This document shows positions 1-10,925 of a stretch of DNA of 64,000 bases, piece by piece (the first letter of the stretch is position 1; each line of letters begins with the position of its first letter). The notes beneath the pieces are model-generated. The model saw only the letters and a list, made by a program, of their open reading frames with translations. It searched no databases and was not told where the DNA came from. The stretch spans positions 641,001 through 705,000 of the forward strand of contig WPIO01000028.1 of NCBI GenBank assembly GCA_009760855.2, written 5' to 3'. Source of the DNA: Cristatella mucedo (Eukaryota > Bryozoa > Phylactolaemata > Cristatellidae). The position numbers and the translations under genes were made by a program.

Positions 1-163
1 GCCCAGGAGGTAAGATGCTCGCTCCTCGCGACCGAGGTCGCGGGTTCAAAACCTGCAGTGGGGGACTCTTTATTGCCAACTGCAAGCGGCGGCGACAGCC
101 GTTAAAGCTCTCGCGACTATTCAAATGAGGCTGTTAAATCGGCTAGTATTTATTTTTAGCAGT
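1..163 (+). mobile_element. SINE-A copy (tRNA-derived)
   Basis: The first 60 bases look like a tRNA with a polymerase III A box (GGAGGTAAGATGCTCGC region) and a B-box-like GGTTCAAAACC. A body follows (CCAACTGCAAGC...GACAGCC) and then an AT-rich tail. The same layout recurs at 52841-53013 on this strand and, reversed, at 25200-25385, 28158-28265, 56390-56489 and 61620-61795, so this is a dispersed SINE rather than a tRNA gene. The 5' end may be cut by the window edge. Confidence 0.75.
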
Positions 164-224
164 CGGATTCCCACATTATCTGTACTACCCACCTCTGAAG
201 CTTTCCCTTTCGCTCCTACTAGAG

Positions 225-619
225 CAGGGGTCAGCAAACTTTTCGCAAGACTAGTTTATTTCAGGAGGTCAAGAAAGCGAACCAGACCAGAACAAACCGC
301 GTCCACTCTGGTGGAGTGGGCGCGGCAAGACGAACGGACGTGCAGGCGCACATACGCGAAGGGCAGTTATATAGGCAGACAGTCGTCGTTTCTTCCTGCG
401 CAGGTGCTCAAGTTTCATGCAATCAGCTGAGGTTGGCTCTAGAAAATAAGCACGGGCCACAGCTTGAGCTGCACCGGCAGAAATGAAGGGCAACAGGAAG
501 CCTCGACCCTTCGATTAAGCCGGCCGGATCCAACAAGAAATAACTAGGCGGCGTAAAGCCCGACTGGGAGCACTAACTAGGCCGTATCTGGCCTGAAGGC
601 CGGAGTTTGTCGACCACTG
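225..619. mobile_element. hAT-type MITE, copy 1 (395 bp)
   Basis: The left end begins CAGGGGTCAGCAAACT. The right end, read on the other strand, begins CAGTGGTCGACAAACT. These are the inverted ends typical of Charlie-like hAT elements. The flanks TACTAGAG (217-224) and TACGATAG (620-627) match at 6 of 8 positions, consistent with an old 8-bp target duplication. No transposase is seen inside, so the element is non-autonomous. Its right end matches, in opposite orientation, the left end of the MITE at 18656-18841. Confidence 0.8.
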
Positions 620-627
620 TACGATAG

Positions 628-1639
628 TATCCCAGAGCTGCGGCATCGCCGACGGCCTCATGACGTGCGCTTCCATTCATGTTTAGTAATATTAATATTA
701 TGCTTACACAGTATTAAAACATTGTCTATTTCAATCTTGGCGTAGTGGGCTCGTATCTCCCTGGAGGCAAACTTTGTTAGGCAGCTCACGCTTTGCAATA
801 AAAATACTAAACGCTTTACCATTTGACTCCACGAGGTCTAAAGAATCAATCGTTTGCGTCATTGCTGTGTTAAAAATATTGATAACCCTTCATTTAGCTT
901 GTCAAAAATATTCCAATATCAATTTACTTATTCTTGTGACCCATTTATTTTGACTCTACACATGCTTCGTTGTTGCGTTTTCCGTCGATGTGATTCCAAT
1001 TAATGTTGAGCCGGGCTTTCATAACGTCACTAATCAAAACAGGGGAAAAATCATTTCAAGCTTTCAATTTGATTTGGATGATGAGCCTGGGTGTCAGCTA
1101 CCCTAGCTGGTGCGCCAGTCCTATTAACGGGAATTCCTGCAGTTTTTTCTCAATATAGCAAAATCTTTGAAATGGAAAATAAAATAAAATAAATAAAAAG
1201 TATACTAATTTTTTTTTAATATTTTAATTGTCAGACAAACTTAGACCTGATTTTCATGAAGTTTCAATCGCTGCTGATTCGCTAGCAAGCGGTGACAATT
1301 TGATGGAGAGTATGCACGAATATAAAGAGAAATTGTGAGATCCATAATCATATTTAAAAATGAAATTTCGTTCGTGCGTGAAAAACAATATCAATTTTTA
1401 ATTAATTTTCAAATAAAATTTAAGCTAGGAGAGTAAATTTTGACATAAGAACTTATATACAGTCGTCCATCACCACTTAGCTCTTCGATTTTTGCGGCTT
1501 CAGTTGTCGTGGTTTTTTCAAATATATTCATTAAATGGTTGAACGAGATAGTAAAAATGATACAGCAAGCTCTCGGTTGTTGTCTGAGTCAATTATATAC
1601 CCCTGCATTAAAATTAATGTTTGGGCAAAAACTTTTTTC
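628..1639. other. AT-rich stretch without recognisable features
   Basis: There are no long open frames on either strand, no recognisable repeat and frequent A/T runs. It separates the MITE from the decayed LINE-2 copy. Confidence 0.6.
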
Positions 1640-3830
1640 CCCACACGACACGGATTGAATACGATCCGACAGCCACGATTTAAACCACCTCAGTGCTTCG
1701 TCTGCCAGAACGATCATTGTTCTCAATCGTTCAAGTAGAACATCGTGATCAATGGTGTCGAAGACAGCTGACAGATATGGCATAGCTAGGGCAGTGACAT
1801 TCCCGTCGTCCTTGCCACGTAGAATGTCACTGTTAACACGGAGGAGAGCAGTTTCAGTGGAGTGCTGCCTCTTGAACCCTGATTGAAGTGTTTCTGAAAT
1901 TTCTTTTTATCAATAAGTTCAACCAGCTTCTTAGCAACAATTTTTTAAAGAAACTTTGACAAGGAAGGAAGAAAGGAAACTGTGCGATAGTTTGCAAAGA
2001 CCTCTGTATTTAATCCATTCTTTTTAAGTATGGGTCAAACGATTGCCGATTTTAAGGATTTGGGGACGACCCCTTTTCCCAAAGAAACATTAAAAATTTC
2101 AGTTATAGCAGTGCTAAATTGGTCTGCCAGTGAAGACAGCAGAGTTGATAGTATAGGGTCTTCAGGAGACGAGCTCTTTTTGCTAGACCTTATTAAGGTA
2201 GCCATATCGCATGCAGAAATATCAGAAAACCTGTTAAAGAACGTCACAGGTTGTGATTCCGCAATTGCTTTAGTCAGAGGAGGCTTTATGGAACCACAAC
2301 TGTGCACAATGTTTTCAGTAAAGAAGGCTGAAAACTTTTCGGCTGAGCCCTTAATATCTGGGGATTCAGACCTCACAGCATTGGTCAGTAAATGGTTTAC
2401 CGTCTTATAAACCTGTTTAGTGTCCGACTGGCAGGAATTCAGCTTTTGAGTGAAACAAGAAGCCCTAGCTTTTATAGGCTTCCGGTGTAAACTCAAAAAA
2501 AGTATTTGAAATTGACTAGATCTGCATCAGAGGCCGATTTCTTGAAGCGACGTTCAAGCCTGCGCTTAACCCGGCGCATCTTTAGGAGTTCTTTTTTGTA
2601 AATTGAAAGGAATCTCCACGACTTTGTACGCGGATAGAATGAATGGGAGCGTGCTGGTCAAGAGCACTGGTGAGTGTCATGTTCATCGCATAAGTGAGGG
2701 TATCGAGGCTGCCGGTCGAGTCTGAATGCAGGTGAAGAAGACCTGCACCACCAACAGATTTCAAAATCTCGTCTATGTCAATGCTTTGTAAATTACGTCG
2801 CTTGACAAGTTTAACATTAACCTGTACGCACAAGGGAGCAGGACAGTTAACGAGACCGAACAATGATCTGAGAGGGTCAGTGGGCACACCACAAGTTCAG
2901 TGGGGAGGACATCCTTAGTGATCACAAGATCTATAAGAATATGGCCACTGACGTGGGTTGTATGATTGACGCGTTGGGCCAAATCAAAATTCTCCAGACA
3001 GTCAAGAAATGAGCGGACTAGACTGTTGCTAAAGTTGTCAATATGAATATTAAAGTCTCCTACAAACAGTAACGGCCTGCCACACACAAATATTTTAGCA
3101 AGGATCTCCGAAAACTCCTCTATAAACAAGTTTGGACAGTCAGAAGGAGGTCGGTGTATCACAACAGTGAGAGGCATTATCTTTTATGAAGACCTGATTG
3201 CAACCGATTCAAACGATGGCCCGTGCGAAAAACTGCACATCTATAGCCAAACGATTCGCGAACAACGATTGCAGCCCCACCACCAACCTTGTCAGAACGA
3301 ATGGACTGATAGGATGTGGTGGTCTCAGATATACAGCTACTGGAACAAGGCGTCATCCAAGTTTCGGTAAGCAGAAATGCATCTAGCTTCTCCTGGACCA
3401 CCTGATCGCGGATAAGTAACCCCTTGGTTTTTAGCGAGTGGACATTTAGTAGGCGGAATTTAAGAGGCTGTCCAACAACTGGGCGACGGCGATGAAGTGG
3501 CTTGTATTCACGTCGGCGTGTATCCGGCCCGGAGGACGCGGTCCCGTTGAATTTGAATTGGACCTAAGTAACGGCCGCCGGTCGCGGTTTCAGAACGTTC
3601 TGGGCCACGGCATGTGAGCTACTACCGCAGCGAGTACTATTTAGCGCTCTGAACTTACGTATCTTAGGTTTGATAGCCGAGCTGTTGATAGGGCGAACGC
3701 AAGATGCAGGAAGGTTCTCGCAGACCCGCCGAAGAAGGCCCGCCGGTAGGTATCGACTAATGGCGGCATCGCACCTTATGCTAAGCAGGTCCTGTTTTGT
3801 GTAGCATATCCGAGGATAGCTCATAAACAG
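1640..3830 (-). mobile_element. LINE-2 family non-LTR retrotransposon, decayed, lacking its 3' part
   Basis: On the minus strand the order is: an N-terminal segment (about 3824-3564), an AP-type endonuclease (about 3401-2773) with GDFNIHID and a later SDH triplet, a linker (2496-2035), and the start of the reverse transcriptase with DTIDHDVLLERL near 1740. Endonuclease and polymerase act together in target-primed reverse transcription. Several frame breaks interrupt the reading, and the YADD-containing part of the polymerase is missing, so this copy is dead. The RT segment resembles the copy at 13225-14022 more than the LINE-1 copies, which marks a separate family. The CR1/L2 group is my inference from the motifs. 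Confidence 0.8.
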
Positions 3831-4319
3831 TCACAGCGAAGATAGCAGCGGAATGCCCGAAGGTATCTCGGAAAAATCAGGTAAATGTCCGCGCTAGGAG
3901 TCGCCCGAGGCCGCTCTCTAGTGCGGGGAGGAACTGCCATAAAAAGTAAAACTAACATACGAATGTTGTCTGTTGGTATATGTATTCGAGCTCCCCTTCA
4001 ATGCCAGGTGCCGCCGCTCGACCACTCCTTGCATGTGGGCAAGAACGTTTTCCAAAAAATATGGTGTGATGAAACCAAGCCAATCTGAGCGTGCTGCTTA
4101 CTGTTTTACTTTCCTATTGTAAAACCTTTATGTGTGCGTGTAATTAAATGTACGATAATAATAATATGATATTTTTAAAGTCTAAAATGTCTTACTTATT
4201 TTCTCTCATTTTGATAGATTGATAAATACAAGTGTAAGGGTAACTAAAAGGATGTTATTTTATATCCAGCGGGCTCAAATAGTGCCAAAACCGTATTTAT
4301 AGGGTCGTGAACAGGTTTT
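3831..4319. other. Unassigned flank of LINE-2, possibly its 5' untranslated region
   Basis: The 3830-4070 part lies directly upstream of the LINE-2 reading frame on the minus strand and may be its 5' leader. The rest is AT-rich and I recognise nothing in it. Confidence 0.35.
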
Positions 4320-4440
4320 CAATGCTCCAACTACGATAATACTCGATTTACAAATACAATCCCACTTAATGGAAATTCACTTATAGCGATAGAGTCTGTA
4401 ACAGATGAACCGCGATAAACGAGGTTCGATTGTAGGCCCG
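4320..4440 (-). mobile_element. Possible pogo/Tigger-like DNA transposon remnant
   Basis: Read on the minus strand, the block runs through AACCTCGTTTATCGCGG, then CTATAAGTGAATTTCC and GTAAATCGAG. Many pogo/Tigger-type elements and their MITEs have similar ends (a TTATCGCGG / ATAAGTGAAATCC pattern). Only one end is recognisable, with no transposase and no TA target duplication, so this is a family-level guess from motif resemblance. Confidence 0.4.
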
Positions 4441-5039
4441 TATGAAGAACGATCTCCCCGAAAGAACGTGCCTTCCGGCGCTGGCTCCGAAGCGGTACGA
4501 AACCTAAAAAATCTGCTCGATTCTTTCTAAGCATGGGCCCTAAGCCGATGTGGCTTAGCCTCGATTCCAGGTGAAGCAGGGAAGCAGCTTTGGGCACGGT
4601 AGGTCCGCCGGGGGACCATTCAAAGACGCACTGCCGCAGTTTACGACGTGAGCCTTTAGCGCCAATAAATTTCTTTCGCTCATCAGACAAAATTGCTTGC
4701 TCTTGCTTGTCTGAGCAGCGCTTCGGAGCGCTTTATGGAGAGAAAAAACAGCTCATCTCATAGACATCGCACGACGAGGCGGTATTGGTTCTGAGTAATG
4801 TGATGGTCACCAATGATTTCGACCGGGTCGCGCCGAATGTCTCATCACGAATCAAGAATTTAAAGATATCAGCATTGCCAACTATAAGAGGGCTGATCTT
4901 GTCTCTCCGTAAGCGGCTATGACAAACTTGCAATAATCCATGAGTAGGGTACGCGAAGAAGCCAAGTCATGCCCACGATAGCCATTGTTCGGAGTATTTT
5001 ATACACTAAGAGTAGGAGTAAAATTAAATGTCGATCGAT
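4441..5039. other. Unassigned sequence
   Basis: A minus-strand frame is open from 4690 to 4331, but it runs into the transposon-like block and has no recognisable domain. I see no splice-flanked exon and no match to KAP exons 3 to 5. Confidence 0.5.
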
Positions 5040-5205
5040 AAAACAGTCTCGCTTCGTGTAGCGGGAGAAGAGCCTTTGAGCAGGTATCGCTGCCATCTTG
5101 AAGTGGACGATGAAGAGTAGCCTGCCATCTAGCTAGCCTTGACCCGAACTCACGACCTAGACCATGCAAGCACCCTACCATCCCTCGGCTGCAGCCCAGT
5201 AGCTT
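5040..5205 (-). mobile_element. Possible diverged tRNA-derived SINE
   Basis: On the minus strand there is a tRNA-like stretch with GCTGCAGCCGAGGGATGG followed about 30 bases later by GTGAGTTCGGGTC, which resembles a degraded B box. A similar GTGAGTTCGGG block occurs near 19770. The spacing fits a tRNA-derived head, but the rest does not align clearly with SINE-A. Confidence 0.35.
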
Positions 5206-5767
5206 TACATAAAACGCGACTAGAATTCTCACTAGCTCCAAAGAGCCGGCAAGATACGAAGCCGCTGAAGTATGCTACTCTTAAAATGGTCTCAGAACTA
5301 TCCGCTCAAGTAGCCAGCATCCAAGTTTCCCAAAACCTGCGCATTTCAAACCGCCACTGAACAAAAGACGGTGCGCGTTCACGACGGTATACGCTCTGGG
5401 TCAGCACTGCTTCACGCACGAATGCTATGCAAAGCTGGCCCCAAAGTGTACCGCGCTGAGGTACTCGTCTGTTTTCCGGTTCCTGCTCGTGCAAGGCCAA
5501 GGCTCAGTCGGCGGACTCCCCTGAGTTGCGGCCCAGTCTGGTTAACATCCCGGCCCGGTAGCGTAAGTGAGCCGCCGACCTGGGTCGCACTGCGCCCGCG
5601 CGCGCCCGCCGCTTCCGAGTGGGACCGAGTGAGAAGAGGTTAGCGCCTCCCTTCGACGCCCCCGCCCGCCTGCGGCTGCCGGCTGCTTTCGGAGGAACCG
5701 AAGAGAGCGAGAGCCGGAGAGCGAGAGCCGAGCGGACATGTAGCAGCTGCGAAAGTCGAGGACTCAC
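5206..5767. other. Sequence downstream of gene A exon 2 (intron 2 or lost 3' end)
   Basis: The minus-strand frame of exon 2 stays open past the predicted donor as far as 5504, adding about 88 arginine/serine-rich codons with no resemblance to gene B. It therefore looks like intron read-through rather than real coding sequence. No match to gene B exon 3 was found here. Confidence 0.5.
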
Positions 5768-7503
5768 CATTTTCCGCCGGAGCTTCTTCCTAGTTAGCGT
5801 ATCGTCGGCTGAGTCGCTCTTCGACGCCAGAAAGCCCATTTCGACGTCGGACGCAGGGGCAGGGTTCGAGAACCTTTTTCCGCCGCCGCTGCTGCCACGG
5901 CCGCCGTGTCGCCGTCGGCTGCTGCCGCCGCCGCTGGCCGGCGTCCTCGCCGGCGTCGGCGCGCAGTCGTCGCGGTGCGAGCACGACCAGTCGAGCGCGC
6001 TCTCCATGTCGGAAGTCGTCCACTCGGGCATGCAGAAGCGCATGCGCACGAGCCTCCTCAGGTACTCGTCGCCGCCGAAGCCCACCTTCTGCGCCGCCAC
6101 TGCGCTGGCGACCACGTCGTGGTCGATGGCCACGAGCGTGACGAATAGCGAGTCGTCGTCCGACAGCAGGATGCTGATGGCGTCGAGGATGCTCACGATC
6201 CGGCTCGCCTCGCACTTGTCCAGGTCATCGATGACGATCAGGATGCGAAACCTCTTCTGGTACACTCGCTCCATCAGCCGCACGAAGCCGGCGACGCGCT
6301 GCACCTCCACCTTGACGGTGTGCATGAAGCCGAGGTCGCCGGTCACGTCCGGGCCGCGCATGTGCTGCACGGCGCGCTCCAGCTGGCCGGCCTGCGACGT
6401 CCACGCGCTGCGCGCGAACGACCACAGGTTGCTCAGCTGCGACAGGGCGGTGAGACCGAATAGGAGCCCGGCGGCGAGTTGGATGTACTGCTCGACCTCG
6501 GCTAGCTTTCGCAGGTTTGATGCGACGGCGAGCAGGACGAGGACGAGAGCGGACACTGTGGCCGACGAGAGCGCGAGCAGCACCCAGATCGTATAGGGCA
6601 CGTGCAGCCACTTGGCCGTGTGCACCGCGACGTCCCGCCGCGCCGCTACGCCGCCGGCGCCGCCCAGTTGTGCGCCGCCTCGCTCGGCGGCATCGGCCGA
6701 TCCCTGAGCGTCCGTTCTGCTATTTAGACTCTCGCCGAAGTAGGTGTTAATTTCCCTGCTGCGGCCGCCGCCGACGGCTTGCAGAACCGACGGGTCGTGT
6801 TGGTGCGACAGGTGCGTCGAGCGGAGCGTCCTGTAGAAGCGCAGCTTCCACTTGCCGAACACGGCCTCCACCTGGTGGAACATGTTCTGAATGATGCCCG
6901 CCCAGAGCTTGTCGCAGCCGGCGTACTCCCAGGCGTTGAACACGACCGGCACGACCTCCACTTTGTCGTGCTTGCCAAGCGCTGGTGGTGGCGGTGTGTC
7001 GCACAACATCATGACGAGTAAGGACATGAAATGCCGAGATCGGCTGCCTGCCGCCCCAGCCGCAGCGTCGCCGCCGTCATCTGCGCCGCTGTTGTGGCAG
7101 TAGTAGGCGACTACCGTGACGAGAACGAGCAGCAGGCCGGCGCCCATAAACGCCGACGCGGCGAGCAGCGGGTAGAGCACGTCGTAGCTCGCTATGTCGA
7201 TCAGCGGCAGCGGCTGTGCTGACGTCATGCTGTTGTCGTCGGCGAAGCTGCCGGTCCAGTTGCCCACTGGGAGAGGAGGCGGCGGCGGCGGCAGTGTCGT
7301 CGTCGTCGTCGTCGTGGTTGGCGGCAGTGACGTCGGTAGACTGCGGTGGTACATCACGCTCGCCCAGATCATGAAGCTCATGACGCCCACGACGACGGCG
7401 AAGAAGACGAGCGCCAGTGACAGCAGGTAGCCAAAGAATGTCATGTGACAGCAGCAGCACGTTCGGTACGTCCAGCGTACGGCGGCCTGTACTGCCGGCC
7501 TAC
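5768..7503 (-). CDS. Gene A exon 2 (transmembrane pairs, KAP motif, Walker B)
   Basis: The acceptor CGTACAG|GT keeps phase 1, so the join reads N-L-G-R-P, exactly as in gene B. The donor is AAAATG|GTGAGT in phase 0, again at the same place as in gene B. The exon is 1736 bases with no internal stop. Low-complexity Thr/Pro and Gly/Ala/Ser/Arg tracts lie in the loop between the first two membrane segments and near the C-terminal end. Confidence 0.88.
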
Positions 7504-8711
7504 CTGTACGCGACGAGCACCCGGATGCAGACTGTGCTGCTCGCCGATGGCGGAATCGAGCGGTTGCGAGAAATTTCCAAGACCACGGCTGCGAAAGCTG
7601 CGAGCTCAAGAGAGGAGCTCGCATTATCAAGATTCGAGAGACGAAATTGCATATACACAAACATTAACATTCCTACGTCGGAGCAGCTACGGATCTAAGA
7701 GGAAGAGAGACAGAGACAGACAGAGACAGAGACGGACAGAGACGGACAGAGACGGACAGAGACGGACAGAGACGGACAGAGACGGACAGAGACGGACAGA
7801 GACGGACAGAGACGGACAGAGACGGACAGAGACGGACAGAGACGGACAGAGACGGACAGAGACGGACAGAGACGGACAGACGGACAGAGACGGACAGTGA
7901 CAGAGACAGACAGAGACAGACAGAGACAGACAGAGACAGACAGAGACAGACAGAGACAGACAGAGACAGACAGAGACAGACAGAGACAGACAGAGACAGA
8001 CAGAGACAGACAGAGACAGACAGAGACAGACAGAGACAGACAGAGACAGACAGAGACAGACAGAGACAGACAGACAGACAGAGACAGACAGAGACAGACA
8101 GAGACAGACAGAGACAGACAGAGACAGACAGAGACAGACAGAGACAGACAGAGACAGACAGACAGAGACAGACAGAGACAGACAGAGACAGACAGAGACA
8201 GACAGAGACAGACAGAGACAGACAGAGACAGACGACAGACAGAGACAGACAGAGACAGACTGAGACAGACTTAGACAGACTGAGACAGACTGAGACAGAC
8301 TGAGACAGACTGAGATAGAGCGAGCGAGAGAGAGCGAGCGAGAGAGAGCGAGCGAGAGAGAGCGAGAGGAGAGTAGAGACCCACGCGAGCAGAGAAAGAG
8401 AGAGACAGAGGACGAGCGATGTTCTCTCTGAGGAACGTGAGATGCCTGTTTGAAGGATCATGCGCCACAAAAAAATTTCGCAGACCATCATCATCAGGAG
8501 AAAACTATTTCTCACCTAGATTCACGCAGCTGAATCCGCAGACGCGTCTGACCCTCCACAGCACGTTCTTGATGAGCCGCGTCTTGCCCGACCCGTACTT
8601 GCCGTGCACGCCCATGAGCAGCGGCACGGGCAGACTCGAGTCCTGCAGCATGGCGGCCAAGCCCTTGGCGTACGAGCTCATCGTGAACCGCTCGTCGGTG
8701 GATGCTTTCAT
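5768..8711 (-). CDS. Gene A: KAP-family P-loop NTPase (NKPD1/Kidins220-like), 5' two exons
   Basis: Predicted as join(8711..8516, 7503..5768) on the minus strand, 644 codons so far, 3' end not seen. KAP NTPases are membrane-anchored P-loop ATPases of the STAND class. In animals they include Kidins220/ARMS and NKPD1, and they sit at the inner face of membranes. Walker A (G-K-Y-G-S-G-K-T) is at residues 37-44, the KAP motif [12 protein letters not shown] at about 255-266 and Walker [10 protein letters not shown] at about 486-494. Hydrophobic pairs at about 86-111 with 176-200, and about 367-393 with 408-427, place the middle domains between two membrane hairpins, as is usual for the family. No ankyrin repeats are seen, which favours an NKPD1-like protein. 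The terminal exons present in gene B are not found in the remaining 5.7 kb, so the gene either has a long intron running off the window or is truncated. Confidence 0.85.
7707..8390 (+). repeat. Compound satellite filling intron 1 of gene A
   Basis: About 190 bases of a 10-base unit (AGAGACGGAC) change into about 370 bases of AGACAGACAG-type units. These then decay through GACAGACT- and GAGCGAGCGAGA-type units. One strand is almost purely purine plus cytosine with few T. It makes up roughly two thirds of the 1012-base intron 8515-7504. Because 10 is not a multiple of 3, all frames stay open and give false proteins. Confidence 0.95.
8516..8711 (-). CDS. Gene A exon 1 (Walker A exon)
   Basis: It encodes 65 residues plus one base, ending at a donor CTAG|GTGAGA. 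The start ATG at 8711 has A at -3, a good context. The frame stays open upstream only to a stop at 8751-8753. An alternative is that this is an internal exon with an acceptor at CTCTGCCAG just upstream, making the true start further 5'. Its core (8555-8698) is almost identical in DNA to gene B exon 1. Confidence 0.8.
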
Positions 8712-9892
8712 TCTCTCGCTGGCAGAGGTGTGGGGAGAAGACTTCGCGACTCAGCCCTCTCGCTCTCGCCGGGCCGGCAGCGTTCGTCCGATTGACGCCC
8801 GTTACGGGCTCCTCAAGCCACGTTCCAACGTCAGCTTAGTGCGAGCGCATCGGCGCTCGCGGGCCTCCTTCCCGCGGATCCTCTTGCGTCTCTCTCCGCG
8901 CCCTCCAGCCTTCGAATGGAGGCGCCGCTCCGCGACCGCCGAGCGGCCGCGTGCGCCTGTGAGAAGCGACGGCCGCCGCCGAGGTATTTCGCGCTCTAGT
9001 ACCTGCGCAAACAGATTACTCCGCCCTGAGCAAAGCCCGCTCGGCCGTCGCGTTCTCTGCAGCAGCCAGCTCGTCGTCGACGCTACCTCAGTAAGCGAGC
9101 GTGTCGGCCGGACGGCAGCTCGCGAGCGGAAGCCAACACTTAGCGGCGGGGGCCATTGTGGCGGCGAGATCCGGCACGGGGTAGATTCGGACGAGGCGCT
9201 GCGCCGGCAACAGTTTCGGCGGGACGCCCCTCGCGGCCCTTTATCAGCTCGGGCGGCCTCGGCAGGCATGCCGTTTGGGCCCGCGCGCTGACCGGGCGAC
9301 GGCGAATTCGCGAGATCGAGGCGCGGAGGCATCTAGGCCGCCGGGCAAACAGGGTGGAGCGTGCGTCGCTATCTCGCCTCGGCGGCGAAGTGGCTGTGGG
9401 AGAATATTTTTGGCCAGTCGGCGCAAACAACGGCGCAAACCTGCGTCGACTCGTGCTCATCGGCCCGCGGCCCTCAGCTCGCGCTCGGCGGCAGCGCCAC
9501 CCTGCGCCGCCACGTCGGAAAAAAGGCTGCCCTCCTCCTTGTACCTAGCCCATCGTTCATCGCTTTCCGTCGGGCCGTGCCGTAAGCCATTCGCCTGGCC
9601 ATAAACAGCTCATGGCCGCCTGGCCGCAAACCGCGCATCAAAGAAGCACGCGCGGAACGCCCGCGGCATCCGTGCGCGCTCGCAGACTCGGACGCCGACA
9701 GGAGCCTGCACCGGCAAGGCATAACGGGACCGTGCGCTGGGCGCGTTCGTCTATGGCCGAGGGCAATGTCGGCAGTGGGGCAGCTGCTACAAACGTGACG
9801 TGCGGCTTCCACGTCCTGACAGAACTAGGGTGCCGATTCAACGCCCGTAGCGGTGCTAGTCCCATCTGTCGCGCGACGATCATTGACGACGC
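8712..9892. promoter_or_regulatory. GC/CpG-rich tract upstream of gene A
   Basis: This is strongly GC- and CpG-rich compared with the AT-rich flanks, starts directly at the first exon of gene A, and has a counterpart upstream of gene B. A CpG-island promoter with 5' untranslated sequence is the simplest reading. I see no clear TATA box. The long open frames here are overlapping, arginine-rich and occur on both strands, as expected from base composition alone. Confidence 0.45.
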
Positions 9893-9893
9893 C

Positions 9894-9964
9894 TGAACCT
9901 GTAAAGTGTCTAGAAAGAGATTGACGTCTCCGAGAGCCGCTATACGAATGGATTATTATTATTA
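9894..9964 (+). mobile_element. LINE-1 3' tail fragment
   Basis: It matches the end of the LINE-1 family: GTAAAGTGTCTAGAAAGAGATT, then a GGGCGCT-like arm (here GAGCCGCT) and a short (ATT)n. Only the last 70 bases remain, as in many severely 5'-truncated LINE insertions. Confidence 0.75.
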
Positions 9965-10611
9965 ACCTCGTATCGCGGCTAGAGACTCGTCGGTGCAGCC
10001 ATGATGCAAGCACGTGGGCTGACAGTAGCGAAGCTTGGCAGCGACGAAGAGCGCCCCCACACTGCAACATAATTAGTCCGTATTGAAGGCGTAAAGAGAT
10101 CGATTTGTCAGCGCCGTATTTGACAGCGTCCATGACGTAGGCAGACTCTCTTACGGCTCTGTGGCCCTGGAGCTCAGCTCGGTAAGAATGCGCGGGCTCC
10201 AAATCCCAGGGAACAGTCGATTGCCTACTACGCGGCGCCGTCGGCTTCCACGCTGCCTTGGCAGCAGCTTATGAAAGCAAAGCCGGCCGCCAGCCGTTGT
10301 TTTTCGGGAGCCGCAAAGCCTGACAATCCGATTCTACATTATATTGTATATGAGATATAATATCCGGGATCGCCGCCGCCGTTGCGCAGCCAGCGGCCGC
10401 CGGCTTTGGCGGAATTCGCGAGCGCGGCTAGACTGGTGCCGTGCGCACGCCGCCGTCCGAGGCCGCGGCGAACGAGGCGAAGCAGCTGCTGCCGCTGCCT
10501 CCGGATCCGCCAGACGCCCGACGCGGCGTGCGCAAAATGGCCAAGGAAAGAAAAGCGTAAGACCGAGCGCTCCGGTAGTGCACCCGTGCCTTTTCGGGTG
10601 CATGCAAGTAT
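9965..10611. other. Unassigned GC-rich sequence
   Basis: The middle part (10360-10560) is CpG-rich with overlapping open frames on both strands. I recognise no domain, repeat or splice-flanked exon. Confidence 0.5.
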
Positions 10612-10925
10612 GCATTTCCGTCTGCTACTCCACAAAGTTACAAAGGCTATGTTGGTGTTTCGCATGAAAGTTTTCTATAGCGAACTCAAAGCGTAAGCAG
10701 CTTTCGGTACGCATTCGGTAGCCAACAGACTTCATCTCACGCAACAGAGAGAAGCATAGCTGAGTCAAGAGGGCAGTTGGGGTACTGAATAGCATGGAGG
10801 TAGCAGCTCAGGACCGATGGAAAGGGTGAGCCATAGTCGGCAGCAGGATAGTAAATAGCGAAAGAATCGTAAAAATGAGTTCTACAGTCTAGGACCAGCA
10901 GGGCAAAAGCTTCTGTCGCCAACAG
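10612..10925 (+). repeat. Repeat C copy (unclassified dispersed repeat)
   Basis: It starts TTTCCGTCTGCTACTCC, continues with CACAAAG and GCCAACAGACTTCATCTC, and ends GCTTCTGTCGCC. The same ordered blocks occur at 28321-28660, 32557-32790 and 46048-46225, reversed at 40262-40412, and as a head fragment at 30312-30353. No reading frame is conserved between copies. There is no tRNA head and no tail repeat, so a non-autonomous DNA element or an LTR-like fragment is possible. Confidence 0.7.

Noticed and set aside
1..75. A tRNA gene
   Set aside because: The head resembles a tRNA, but the same head plus body and tail occurs in several dispersed copies, and the B box is imperfect. This is a SINE.
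5619..6596. A 325-codon plus-strand open frame
   Set aside because: It is the antisense shadow of gene A exon 2. The minus-strand frame has Walker B, the KAP motif and membrane segments, and the plus-strand frame has no domain.
7673..8515. A 280-codon minus-strand frame rich in Leu, Ser, Val and Cys
   Set aside because: It is a translation of the satellite in intron 1 of gene A and contains only repeated short peptides.
8516..8711. Annotating the Walker A exon as a separate small ATPase
   Set aside because: It ends in a clear donor whose phase matches the acceptor of exon 2 in both paralogues, and a P-loop without Walker B would not be an ATPase.
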